Source: Lachnospiraceae bacterium | GTDB taxonomy: Bacteria > Bacillota > Clostridia > Lachnospirales > Lachnospiraceae | DNA: 64,000 bases | Reading direction: 5' to 3' | Assembly (NCBI GenBank): GCA_015057025.1 | Contig: SVFD01000006.1 | Span: forward strand, 1 to 64,000 | Part shown: positions 25,785-34,205 of the stretch, piece by piece | How the letters are laid out: each line of letters begins with the position of its first letter | Position numbering within the stretch: position 1 is the stretch's first letter | Translations under genes and position numbers: made by a program | Notes under the pieces: generated by a model | The model's input: only the letters and a program-made list of their open reading frames with translations | The model's database searches: none | Told to the model about the DNA's origin: nothing

Positions 25785-26531
25785 ATGCTATTTACTGAAT
25801 TTGGTTCCAAGGAAAATCCGCCGATGCTTTTGTTACACGGTATGATGCAGGACTGGCATACGGAGTATGAGATGCTAAAAGGTTTGGAAGAACATTACCG
25901 GCTTATTATTCCTGCGCAGGACGGTTTTTATGACGGAAGCGGTGATTTTACATCCTTTGCGGATCAGGCAAGACAGATCGAAGAGTATGTGCAGGCAAAT
26001 CATGGCGGCAAAGTCATCGGAGCCTATGGTGCTTCCCAGGGAGGGCTTATGCTAACAGAGTTGCTCACCCGAAATAAAATTGATTTGGGGACCGTCATTA
26101 TGGATGGTTGTTATGTGGCGCATCAGGGTAAAATCGCCGGGCGGGTGACCTATAAAATGTTTTGCAAGTTCAAAAATACAGGGAAATTCCCTGCATTGAT
26201 TATGTTAATGATGAAGCTGATGGGATTGAAAGCAGAAGATATGGGTATGATGGATTCTTTGTATATGGGGGCAAGCAATGAAACCGTAAAAAGAAATTTT
26301 ATGGAGAATTACACCTATCGTACACGTCCCGAAATTGCGCAGAATGAAACGATAGTACATATGTGGTGCGGAAGCAAAGAACCTTATGCAATCAAGTCCC
26401 ATAAGGAATTAAAAAAATATCTTAAAAATTACGACGAAGAGATTATGAAAGGATTGGGTCATGGTGAGTTTCTGATGAAGCATTCTGAGGCATGTTGTAA
26501 GAAAATACACGCGACAATTCAGGGGATGTAG
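25785..26531 (+). CDS. alpha/beta hydrolase
   Basis: 248 residues. Strand-loop LLLHGMMQDW gives the oxyanion region, nucleophile elbow G-A-S-Q-G-G (YGASQGGLML), a late Asp/Glu region and the catalytic His in GLGHGEFLM. No signal peptide, so cytoplasmic. 56 bp after the TetR gene with AAGGAGG before the ATG; the substrate is not predictable. Confidence 0.8.
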   Translation: MLFTEFGSKENPPMLLLHGMMQDWHTEYEMLKGLEEHYRLIIPAQDGFYDGSGDFTSFADQARQIEEYVQANHGGKVIGAYGASQGGLMLTELLTRNKIDLGTVIMDGCYVAHQGKIAGRVTYKMFCKFKNTGKFPALIMLMMKLMGLKAEDMGMMDSLYMGASNETVKRNFMENYTYRTRPEIAQNETIVHMWCGSKEPYAIKSHKELKKYLKNYDEEIMKGLGHGEFLMKHSEACCKKIHATIQGM

Positions 26532-26563
26532 AAAAAGTACGGTAATCGTTGGTCAGTATATGC

Positions 26564-26594
26564 AAGAAGGTGCTGTTTTAAATAGCACCTTCTT
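26564..26594 (+). terminator. hairpin terminator after hydrolase
   Basis: AAGAAGGTGCT / AGCACCTTCTT, perfect 11-bp stem; the T-tract is weak, so termination may be partial. Confidence 0.6.
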
Positions 26595-26608
26595 ATCAAA
26601 ACAACATA

Positions 26609-26636
26609 TTGACAGATTTCGATATATCAATATAAT
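26609..26636 (+). promoter_or_regulatory. ArsR-type promoter/operator
   Basis: TTGACA, 16 bp, TATAAT: consensus hexamers. The spacer region contains TTGACA-N10-TATCAA, an imperfect inverted repeat suited to ArsR binding. Confidence 0.7.
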
Positions 26637-26659
26637 AAAAAGAAAAGGAAGGTGATTTT

Positions 26660-26941
26660 ATGGATTACAAAAAAACAGCAAACTTATTCAAGGCGCTTGC
26701 CGATGAGAACAGATTACAGATTATGGAAATCTTAAAAGACGGGGAGAAATGCGCCTGCCAATTATTGGAAGCTTTGCAAATCAGCCAGCCTACATTATCA
26801 CACCATATGAAGATTCTTTGCGATGCGGAACTGGTTAGTGGTCGTAAGGAAGGGAAGTGGATGTATTATTCGATTTCCAAGGCGGGAATCAAGAGTGCCA
26901 AGGCGTATTTAAAAGAACTAAAGATAAGTGAGGGTAAATAA
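26660..26941 (+). CDS. ArsR-family metalloregulator
   Basis: 93 residues, a single winged helix. KALADENRLQIMEIL and the metal-type motif GEKCACQLLEAL (C-x-C in the ELC-x-C position), then QPTLSHHMKILCDAELV, are typical of arsenite-sensing ArsR, with a further Cys in the recognition region. It should repress the cluster and release on As(III). First gene of a cluster whose two last genes are broken. Confidence 0.9.
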   Translation: MDYKKTANLFKALADENRLQIMEILKDGEKCACQLLEALQISQPTLSHHMKILCDAELVSGRKEGKWMYYSISKAGIKSAKAYLKELKISEGK

Positions 26942-26942
26942 T

Positions 26943-27389
26943 ATGAATCGTGAAGAAAAAGCAGTAGCATATTTTGGAAATAATTTTAACTGTTCCCAGT
27001 CGGTTTTTGCTACTTTTGCGGAAGAACTTGGGATGGATGTTGAAACCGCGTTGAAAATTGGTACGCCTTTCGGTAGCGGAGCGCGCAGGGGTGAAATCTG
27101 TGGTGCCGTCTCCGGTGCGTTGATGGTATTGGGTTTAAAATATGGCCATTGCCACAGCGAAAATAAGGAAGAAAAGGCGAGAGCATATCAGGTAGCGGAT
27201 GACTTTTTGAACCGTTTTACAGAGGCTAAAGGAACTGTGGTTTGCAGGGAACTTTTGAACTATGACCTGACCAAAGAAGAGGACATGAAAGAAATTATGA
27301 GTCAGAATTTGTTCAGAACAGTCTGTCCGGAAATGGTTCGCTGCGCAGCTGCAATTGTGGAAGAAATGTTGGCAGAGTACGGCGAGTAA
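26943..27389 (+). CDS. C_GCAxxG_C_C family Cys-rich protein
   Basis: 148 residues. The family pattern is present: NNFNCSQSVFATFAEELG, GARRGEICGAVSGALMVLG, VVCRELL, VCPEMVRCAA; four spaced Cys that may bind a metal or a redox centre. Often next to ArsR or permease genes in clostridia. It starts one base after the ArsR stop (ATG 26943), in the same operon. Confidence 0.85.
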   Translation: MNREEKAVAYFGNNFNCSQSVFATFAEELGMDVETALKIGTPFGSGARRGEICGAVSGALMVLGLKYGHCHSENKEEKARAYQVADDFLNRFTEAKGTVVCRELLNYDLTKEEDMKEIMSQNLFRTVCPEMVRCAAAIVEEMLAEYGE

Positions 27390-27429
27390 CAGCCTAAAAG
27401 TATATTTGCTTTTAAGAGGATGAAAAAAG

Positions 27430-27853
27430 ATGTATGATATTATAAAAGATATATGGACTTTCATTCAGACCGAAGTTCTGGGGATGCAATGGCTAAACCG
27501 CTTGATTGGAAGCGGACTTGAATTGCTTGGCCTTGATATGGAAAGTCCCGTTGGCGGAAGCATTCATTTTTTTATCTATGGCGTGATTAAAATTATGATA
27601 TTGCTTACGTTGCTTATTTATATGATTGGTTTTATCCAAAGTTATTTTCCGCCTGACCGTACTAAAAAGATTATAGGCAGGTACAAGGGCATTGTTGGGC
27701 GTGGTACTTTCTTTTATGATGGCGGTTACAATCCTTTCTTTGCCTTCGGTTATTATGTTAAAAAAGGTGCTGAAAACGAAATTGCTGGCGATTTTTATCG
27801 CAATCTGCGATGTGGACATTGTCGTGGTGGGATATGCGGACAACGCAATATAA
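27430..27853 (+). pseudogene. broken permease (DUF318/ArsP-like), middle deleted
   Basis: The first about 88 codons read as the start of a YraQ/DUF318-type permease: membrane helix, then FIQSYFPPDRTKKIIGRYKGI. At that point the family has its CSC substrate segment; here the frame shifts instead and, from about 27690, the +1 frame reads LSFMMAVTILSLPSVIML, then KKVLKTKLLAIFIAIC and ends with a taa at 27853, which is the family's last part. So about half of the normal 300-350 residues, including the CSC motif, are missing and the frame is broken. In the original frame the text after the junction is nonsense. Confidence 0.75.
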
Positions 27854-28115
27854 TAAACTTTTGGCGGATATACCGGAGCCGGATGTGGTTATTTTAATGG
27901 GATGTAATGTAGGCTGTCCAATTACAAATGCTGAAATTGTGGAAGACTGGGGACTGGAGGACCCCAGTGGTAAAGATGATGAAGCTTTTATCGAAACTAT
28001 ACAGAAAATCGAAAGTAAGATTATAGATTTAAAAGAAAGACTAAAAGTGTGTAAAGCTGAAAAAGATTTAATGCGTAAAATATCCGGGGAACATTATAGA
28101 GAAATAGAGTCATAA
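27810..28115 (+). pseudogene. arsenate reductase (LMW phosphatase type) 3' remnant
   Basis: From about 27854 the frame reads PDVVILMGCNVGCP, then VEDWGLEDPSGKDDEAFIETIQ, the second half of thioredoxin-type arsenate reductase (normally DVVITMGCN-x-CP and EDWGLDDPTGK-D). The N-terminal half with the catalytic C-x5-R loop is absent: it runs straight out of the permease tail. The residues before 27854 are a chance extension in another frame. It cannot be an active reductase. Confidence 0.7.
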
Positions 28116-28174
28116 TTTTCGGATAGAAAACATATACTTTAATTTGCACCAAAAGTTAAACTGCAACATAAGAT

Positions 28175-28204
28175 AAACCATAAAATAGTTTTAAAGGATG
28201 GTTT
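28175..28204 (+). promoter_or_regulatory. possible ribosome-site hairpin before cupin gene
   Basis: AAACCAT (28175-28181) can pair with ATGGTTT (28198-28204), holding the AAAGG ribosome site at the foot of the loop. Weak, 7-bp stem. Confidence 0.3.
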
Positions 28205-28207
28205 GTT

Positions 28208-28705
28208 ATGAGTTGTAATAGTAATAGATGTGCATCATATTTTACCAATCTTGCTGCTGCGGCAAGACAGAATCATAAAGAAAAGTACACTGTGGTGCAG
28301 GGAGATTACTTAAAGGTTAATGTGATTTGTGTGCCTATGTGTGGAGAAATTGGCGTGGAAGTACATCGGGATGAAGACCAGTTAATTACCGTAGTATGCG
28401 GTACTGCCACAGTTAAGCTTGGTAACACAAGAGCTACAGCTGATTGTATCAGGAGATTGAATGCAGGGGATTCTGTTTTGATTCCTGCAGGCACATGGCA
28501 TAATGTATGTAATACAGGTGGCGGTCAGTTAAAGATAATCTCTGTGTATGGTTACGGTAATGCAAATGGCGGTTGCGGATGCATGCAGACAACAGGTGCG
28601 CAGAGTGTAAACTGTACTCACGCATTTAAAGCGGATAATTATGATTGGAATACTACGCAGACTCAGGATAACGGATGTAGCTGTGCAATTGACAGCGGCT
28701 GCTAA
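28208..28705 (+). CDS. cupin-fold protein with Cys-rich ends
   Basis: 165 residues. The cupin core (about 30-115) has G-E-I-G-V-E-V-H-R-D-E-D-Q (metal motif 1, with H and E/D) and PAGTWHNVCNTG (motif 2 with H). Both ends are rich in Cys: MSCNSNRCASYF at the start, and CGCMQ and CSCAIDSGC at the end. Cupin sugar isomerases or unknown binding proteins share the core; the Cys tails are unusual. Its own terminator shows it is a single-gene unit. Confidence 0.75.
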   Translation: MSCNSNRCASYFTNLAAAARQNHKEKYTVVQGDYLKVNVICVPMCGEIGVEVHRDEDQLITVVCGTATVKLGNTRATADCIRRLNAGDSVLIPAGTWHNVCNTGGGQLKIISVYGYGNANGGCGCMQTTGAQSVNCTHAFKADNYDWNTTQTQDNGCSCAIDSGC

Positions 28706-28718
28706 AAAGATATGAGAA

Positions 28719-28748
28719 AACAGGTCACCAAGAGGTGGCCTGTTTTTT
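28719..28748. terminator. terminator between cupin and AraC genes
   Basis: AACAGGTCACC / GGTGGCCTGTT stem (one T-G), 4-base loop, TTTTTT; the other strand also has a T-run. Confidence 0.85.
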
Positions 28749-28767
28749 TACCGGTATATAAATCACC

Positions 28768-30015
28768 TTATTTCTTTTTTGCTCCCCTTAGAAAAATTTC
28801 TCTGTATTCCTTTGGTGTTTTTCCTACTTTCTTTTTAAAAAGCTTTGTAAAATAATTTACATCCGGAATTCCGCAGTAGGAGGCGATGGTCTGAATTTGT
28901 AAGCCTGTAGAATGTAATAATAAGATGCCATGCTGAATTCTTTTTTCATTTACATAGTCTGTTAGTGTGCTTCCGGTTTCTCTTTTAAAAAGAGTAGACA
29001 GGTAGCTGGCATTTACATTCATCTTGGAAGCAAGTGTATTCAGGCTTAAGTCTGCTGTTAAATCCGTATCGATGGTAGTAACAACCTTTTGTACGAGAAG
29101 AGAGTAGCCTTTCATAGAGTGATTTTTCACAAGAAGGCAGTATTTGTGAACCATGTCTTTCTGGAGTTTTCTTGCATTCTCCATAGAGGTAACCTGCTCA
29201 ATTTTGCGGGCAAAATCCGAAGAAAGCTTATCAATATAAAAAGGATGTACCGATCCGTTCTCTACGGCTTTACGTAATAATGTATTCATTATAATACAAT
29301 AATTTTGCATATTTCGAATGGGGTCGGTAGTCCGCTTTTCAAAGCTGGACGAAGACATGTTGGCCATAATCATTTCCACTTTATGACTTAATCCTTGAGA
29401 AATTGCCAGTAACAGTTGATTTTCTACTGCATATCTTTCTTCAATTGCTTTCATGTTAATAGATGCGTCGGTTTGTTCATATGAGAAAGCTTGTGTGATT
29501 TCGGAACTGCGATGTACAGGTGCGATTGCCTGTTCTAAGGATTCAAACCGGAAATTATCTATATTTCCCCAAAGTGCTTCTCCTAATGTATTCATAGTAA
29601 TAAGAACCATTGAATCATTTTCGAGATAAGGAATATTATTAAAATATTTTTCTAAGGTATTAAAAATTTGTGGTGGGAGAGAATATTCTTCAGTAAATTC
29701 CATAATTTCGTTCCGGTTAAATTCGCGAGTGGTATAAGGACCGACAATCATAATGGTATCCGCAACAGTATCCGGAAGGCGAAGAAGAAAATAATTACAG
29801 TAAAATGCATCTGTCAATTTATAAATTATGTTTGCTTTAATATTTTCTTTTATAAATACTTTTGAAAGTTCGTATTCGTCATCTAATTCCAAAAATTTGC
29901 GAAGACCCATATCAAAATCTGAAATTGTGACATTTTCTTCTTCTACAATATAGGTTTTTAAACGAAAATGAGCTAATAATTTTTGAACAAAATCCAATTC
30001 TGTACGATAACTCAT
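28768..30015 (-). CDS. AraC-family regulator of the glucuronide operon
   Basis: 415 residues. The C-terminal about 100 residues hold two helix-turn-helix units (LSLNTLASKMNVNASYLSTLF and IQTIASYCGIPDVNYFTKLFKK, ending GKTPKEYREIF). The long N-terminal part (about 300) has no motif I recognise and may sense a metabolite. It is divergent from the transporter gene and the space between holds a direct repeat fit for it. I chose ATG 30015 (AAAGGAG upstream) instead of a start 22 codons earlier. Confidence 0.85.
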   Translation of the reverse strand: MSYRTELDFVQKLLAHFRLKTYIVEEENVTISDFDMGLRKFLELDDEYELSKVFIKENIKANIIYKLTDAFYCNYFLLRLPDTVADTIMIVGPYTTREFNRNEIMEFTEEYSLPPQIFNTLEKYFNNIPYLENDSMVLITMNTLGEALWGNIDNFRFESLEQAIAPVHRSSEITQAFSYEQTDASINMKAIEERYAVENQLLLAISQGLSHKVEMIMANMSSSSFEKRTTDPIRNMQNYCIIMNTLLRKAVENGSVHPFYIDKLSSDFARKIEQVTSMENARKLQKDMVHKYCLLVKNHSMKGYSLLVQKVVTTIDTDLTADLSLNTLASKMNVNASYLSTLFKRETGSTLTDYVNEKRIQHGILLLHSTGLQIQTIASYCGIPDVNYFTKLFKKKVGKTPKEYREIFLRGAKKK

Positions 30016-30086
30016 AGGCTCTCCTTTCAAAATAGTACTATTTTCGACTTTTATCGTAACATTTTTGGTTAAAAAGTACAACTAGT

Positions 30087-30118
30087 AAAAATTATACGAA
30101 AACAAACAAAAATTATAC
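30087..30118. promoter_or_regulatory. direct repeat, likely AraC binding sites
   Basis: AAAAATTATAC occurs at 30087-30097 and again at 30108-30118, 21 bp apart, two turns of the helix, on the same face. A TAAAAT -10 (30142-30147) follows with a poor -35 next to the second copy, as in activator-dependent promoters. Confidence 0.55.
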
Positions 30119-30237
30119 TCTCTACATTGTTAATCTTTTGTTAAAATGATATCAAAGCTTGCGGATAATCCGGGGGGGATTATATCCGTAAAAGAAAATT
30201 AACCTTTAACTAAATTCATTTCAACAAAGAAAGGGGT

Positions 30238-31695
30238 ATGCAAGTGAAAGAGCAGAAAACAAAAGCCGTTAGACCGTTCGGTTTTGCGGACAAAATGGGA
30301 TATATGTTCGGTGATTTTGGTAACGACTTTACCTTCATTTTATCCACAATGATTTTATCTAAATTTTATTCCGACGTAATGGGAGTGGATCCCGGTGTTA
30401 TCGGAACGATTATGATGGTTGCCCGTTTTGTGGATGCATTTACAGATGTAACCATGGGACGTATTTGTGACCGTAGCAAGGTGACACGTAATGGAAAATT
30501 CAAGCCATGGATTCTTCGTATGTGTATACCGGTTGCAGTTACTTCTTTCTTAATCTATCAAAGTGGATTTGCAACATATTCCATGGGAGCTAAAATTCTT
30601 TATTTGGCGGTTTCCTATATACTTTGGGGTTCGTTCTGCTATACAGGCATTAATATCCCCTATGGTTCCATGGCTTCTGCGATTTCAGCAGATCCCGGAG
30701 ATCGCCAGTCATTATCAACTTTCAGAACTATGGGCGGTATGCTTGCAGGTATGGTAATCGGAGTTCTTCTTCCTGTTATTGCGTATGATAAGATTCCTTT
30801 GGCAGACGGTACATTTAAGGAAGCATTAAACGGACCTAAGGTTACATTGGCAGCAGGTATTTTCTCGGTTCTTGCAGTGATTTGTTATTTGCTTTGCTAT
30901 TTTATGGTTAAGGAACGTGTTGTGGTAGAGCCTTCTGAGGAGAAGGGACCTTCCGTTGGACAGATGCTCAAGAGTGCATTTACAAACCGTGCATTGCTTT
31001 CCATTATTGCCGCTTCCGTAGTTATGTTATTGGCACAGCTCACAATGCAAAATATGGCAGCATATATTTTCCCTGATTATTATAACAATGCAAATGCACA
31101 GTCCGTTTCTACAATTATGATGATGGGTGGTATGGTTGTTGCGGCTGTTTTAGCAAAACCTTTGGCAAAGAAGTTTGGTAAGGCGGAAGTATCCATCGTT
31201 TCAAACCTTTTTGCAGCAGCAGTTATGGTTGTTATTTGGATTATTCGTCCTGATAATGTATGGGTATATTGCGGATTACAGATGCTTTGCTGGTTAGGCC
31301 TTGGTATGTTCTCCATGGTATCATGGGCGCTTATTACAGACGTTATCGACTATTCAGAACTTAAAAACGGTATCCGTGAAGATGGTTCCGTATACGCTAT
31401 GTACTCTTTTGCACGTAAGCTTGGTCAGGCATTGGCAGCAGGTTTGTCAGGCTGGTTATTAAAAGGAATTGGTTATAATTCCCAGGCAGCTACGGAAGGT
31501 TTGCGACAGACTGACAGCGTATTATCAGGTATCTTTAATATTTCAACTTTGGTTCCTGCATTAGGATTCCTTTTATTAGGTCTTGTATTGTGGTTCTGGT
31601 ATCCTCTTCATAAGAAACAGGTTGATGCTAACGTAGCAGCATTAAAGATTAAGCATGGCGAAACAGAAACTGTAGAAGAATCTGCAGAAGAATAA
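30238..31695 (+). CDS. GPH-family sugar:cation symporter (probable glucuronide carrier)
   Basis: 485 residues, about 12 helices. N-terminal KMGYMFGDFGNDFTF and RFVDAFTDVTMGRICDRS are GPH (MelB/UidB) signatures; the loop motif continues KFKPWILR. The GPH family includes UidB, the E. coli glucuronide carrier, and the next genes are GH2, UxuA and UxuB, so glucuronides are the likely cargo. The ribosome site AAGGGG ends only one base before ATG 30238 and seven before the in-frame GTG at 30244, so the true start may be the GTG, with two fewer residues. Confidence 0.88.
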   Translation: MQVKEQKTKAVRPFGFADKMGYMFGDFGNDFTFILSTMILSKFYSDVMGVDPGVIGTIMMVARFVDAFTDVTMGRICDRSKVTRNGKFKPWILRMCIPVAVTSFLIYQSGFATYSMGAKILYLAVSYILWGSFCYTGINIPYGSMASAISADPGDRQSLSTFRTMGGMLAGMVIGVLLPVIAYDKIPLADGTFKEALNGPKVTLAAGIFSVLAVICYLLCYFMVKERVVVEPSEEKGPSVGQMLKSAFTNRALLSIIAASVVMLLAQLTMQNMAAYIFPDYYNNANAQSVSTIMMMGGMVVAAVLAKPLAKKFGKAEVSIVSNLFAAAVMVVIWIIRPDNVWVYCGLQMLCWLGLGMFSMVSWALITDVIDYSELKNGIREDGSVYAMYSFARKLGQALAAGLSGWLLKGIGYNSQAATEGLRQTDSVLSGIFNISTLVPALGFLLLGLVLWFWYPLHKKQVDANVAALKIKHGETETVEESAEE

Positions 31696-31790
31696 TTTAA
31701 AAACAATCTGCTGTCGGAGTAAGGTTCGGCAGCAGAAACAAATTTAGAGATAAAACAGTTAATAATATAAAGTAAAAGGAGATAGTTCAA

Positions 31791-34022
31791 ATGAGAGAAG
31801 TTATAAATTTTAACGTAAAATGGGCTTTTACAAAGAATGCAACAGAAGTACCGGCCACCATGCCTGAAAAGTGGGATTGGGTTACTCTTCCCCACAGCTG
31901 GAATGCAATTGACGGACAGGACGGTGGCGCAGACTACTACCGCGGAACAGCATACTATGCAAAAGAATTAAAGAAATTTGATTTGCCTGAAGCAGACAGG
32001 TATTATATGGAATTCCGTGGTGCAAACTCTTCGGCAGACCTTTATATCAACGGCAAAAAGATTGCAAGTCATGACGGCGGTTATTCAACATGGAGAGCTG
32101 ATATCACAGATGCTTTGGAAATGGACAACTTGATTGTAGTTGCTGTTGACAACGCAGAAAATGACAGAGTATATCCTCAGATGGCAGACTTTACTTTCTA
32201 CGGCGGTCTCTATCGTGACGTAAATATTATCGCAGTAAACAACTCACACTTTGATCTTGATTACTATGGAGGCCCTGGCCTTATGGTAACACCTGAAGTG
32301 AAGGGTGAAGACGCTGACGTTGCAGTAGAAGTATTCTTAACAAACCCTGCAGACGGACAGGAACTTGTTTATAAGATTTATGATTATGAAGAAAATGTAA
32401 TCGCAGAAGTAAAACAGGCAGTTGCTGATACTAAGGCAGTGATTACAATTCCCAAAGTACATTTATGGCATGGCCGTAAGGATCCTTATCTTTACAGAGC
32501 AGAAGTTACACTTGTAAAAGGCGATGATGTCATTGACTGTGTATCTGCACCTTTTGGTTGCCGTACTTTTAAGATTGATCCCGAAAACGGTTTTATCTTA
32601 AACGGCGAAGAATATCCTTTAAGAGGTGTATCACGTCATCAGGACAGATGGGGACTTGGTAACGCATTGTTGCCTGAACATCACAGAGAAGATATGGAAT
32701 ACATCTGTGAAATGGGTGCAACCACAATCCGTCTTGCACACTATCAGCATGATCAGTTCTTCTATGATTTGTGTGATGAAATGGGTATGGTAATCTGGGC
32801 TGAAATTCCTTATATTTCTAAGCATATGCCTAACGGTAGAGAAAATACAATTTCTCAGATGAAGGAACTCATCGTTCAGAATTATAACCATCCTTCCATC
32901 GTGGTTTGGGGTCTCTCTAACGAAATCAGTATGGCCGGTTCCGATGCAGACTTATTAGATAACCACAATGTATTAAACGATATGGTTCATAAGATGGATC
33001 CCACAAGATTAACAACCATTGCTTGCGTATCTATGTGTGACATTCATGATCCGTATGTGCAGATTCCCGACGTAGTTTCTTACAACCACTACTTTGGATG
33101 GTATGGCGGAGATACTTCCATGAACGGACCTTGGTTTGATAACTTCCATAAGACATTCCCGAACATCCCTATCGGTGTCAGCGAATATGGTTGTGAAGCT
33201 CTTAACTGGCATACTTCTAAGCCGACCCAGGGTGATTATACAGAAGAATATCAGGCATACTATCATGAAGAACTCATTAAGCAGTTGTTCACAAGAAAGT
33301 ATCTTTGGGCAACACATGTATGGAATATGTTTGACTTCGGTGCTGACGCAAGAAACGAAGGTGGCGAGAACGGACAGAACCACAAGGGTCTTATGACTTT
33401 TGACCGTAAGTACAAGAAAGATTCTTTCTATGCATACAAGGCATGGTTATCAGACGATCCTTTTGTACACATCTGTGGTAAGAGATATGTAGACAGGGTA
33501 GAAGATGTTACTAAGGTGACCGTATACTCTAACTTACCTGAAGTTGAATTATTCGTAAACGGCAAGAGTCTTGGCAAGCAGGCATCTGCAGAGCACTTCT
33601 TCTACTTCGACGTTCCTAATGAGGGTGTATCTGAATTGGAAGCAGTTGCAGGTGATTGCACAGATTACAGCACAATCCGCAAGGTTGAGAAGTTTAACGA
33701 AGCATACAAGTTAAAAGAAAAGGGTGCAATCCTTAACTGGTTTGACATCACAGAACCTGAAGGATACTTTTCGTTGAATGATACCATGGGCGATATTATG
33801 GCAAATCCTCAAGGAGCACTTTTGATTGGCGGTTTAATGCAGCAGATGAAGAAGAATGCAGGTGGTATGGCAGCGGGATTCGAAGTAAATGAAGGAATGA
33901 TGCAGATGATGAATGGTTTTACCGTTATCCGTTTGGCTAATCTTATGGGAACTGCAGGTATTACCTTCACTAAGGAACAGCTTCTTGGCTTGAATGCACA
34001 GCTTAACCAGATTAAGAAATGA
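31791..34022 (+). CDS. GH2 glycoside hydrolase, probable beta-glucuronidase with C-terminal extension
   Basis: 743 residues, no signal peptide, cytoplasmic. Sugar-binding and Ig-like GH2 domains (about 1-275), then the TIM barrel: acid/base E378 in WGLSNEI, nucleophile E465 in GVSEYG. N530-H531-K532 fits the N-x-K motif that marks beta-glucuronidases, but GH2 galactosidases can share N-x-K-G. Context (UxuA and UxuB next) favours glucuronidase. After an Ig-like DUF4982 domain (about 560-640) there is an extra helical, Met-rich domain (about 640-743) with ITFTKEQLLGLNAQLNQIKK at the end. It releases glucuronic acid for UxaC/UxuBA processing. Third-position and codon bias suggest strong expression. 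Confidence 0.88.
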   Translation: MREVINFNVKWAFTKNATEVPATMPEKWDWVTLPHSWNAIDGQDGGADYYRGTAYYAKELKKFDLPEADRYYMEFRGANSSADLYINGKKIASHDGGYSTWRADITDALEMDNLIVVAVDNAENDRVYPQMADFTFYGGLYRDVNIIAVNNSHFDLDYYGGPGLMVTPEVKGEDADVAVEVFLTNPADGQELVYKIYDYEENVIAEVKQAVADTKAVITIPKVHLWHGRKDPYLYRAEVTLVKGDDVIDCVSAPFGCRTFKIDPENGFILNGEEYPLRGVSRHQDRWGLGNALLPEHHREDMEYICEMGATTIRLAHYQHDQFFYDLCDEMGMVIWAEIPYISKHMPNGRENTISQMKELIVQNYNHPSIVVWGLSNEISMAGSDADLLDNHNVLNDMVHKMDPTRLTTIACVSMCDIHDPYVQIPDVVSYNHYFGWYGGDTSMNGPWFDNFHKTFPNIPIGVSEYGCEALNWHTSKPTQGDYTEEYQAYYHEELIKQLFTRKYLWATHVWNMFDFGADARNEGGENGQNHKGLMTFDRKYKKDSFYAYKAWLSDDPFVHICGKRYVDRVEDVTKVTVYSNLPEVELFVNGKSLGKQASAEHFFYFDVPNEGVSELEAVAGDCTDYSTIRKVEKFNEAYKLKEKGAILNWFDITEPEGYFSLNDTMGDIMANPQGALLIGGLMQQMKKNAGGMAAGFEVNEGMMQMMNGFTVIRLANLMGTAGITFTKEQLLGLNAQLNQIKK

Positions 34023-34110
34023 AGATCACCGTCCATGCAGAAATGTATGATGAAACTTATGAAAGGCATTATAAAACGTAAGTTTTCAAAGAAGAAATAG
34101 GAAAGACAAG

Positions 34111-34163
34111 GACACTAGGCTTATAGGTGAAGAATATTCTTTTATGGGTTTAGTGTCTCTCTT
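34111..34163 (+). terminator. hairpin between GH2 and uxuA
   Basis: GACACTAGGC... pairs with ...GGTTTAGTGTC, followed by TCTCTTTT. Imperfect; probably partial termination setting the ratio between GH2 and uxuAB. Confidence 0.5.
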
Positions 34164-34205
34164 TTAAGAGAAAAATAAAATAAGAGGAAAGGTAGAAACA
34201 AAGAA

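Noticed and set aside
30162-30192. near palindrome CGGATAATCC ... GGATTATATCCG before the transporter
   Set aside because: Imperfect and downstream of the likely -10; could be a leader hairpin but too weak to list beside the clear direct repeat.
34019-34081. 20-codon frame overlapping the GH2 stop as ATGA
   Set aside because: Coupled start is tempting, but the content has no pattern and an imperfect terminator follows. Could be the rest of an older, longer GH2 end.
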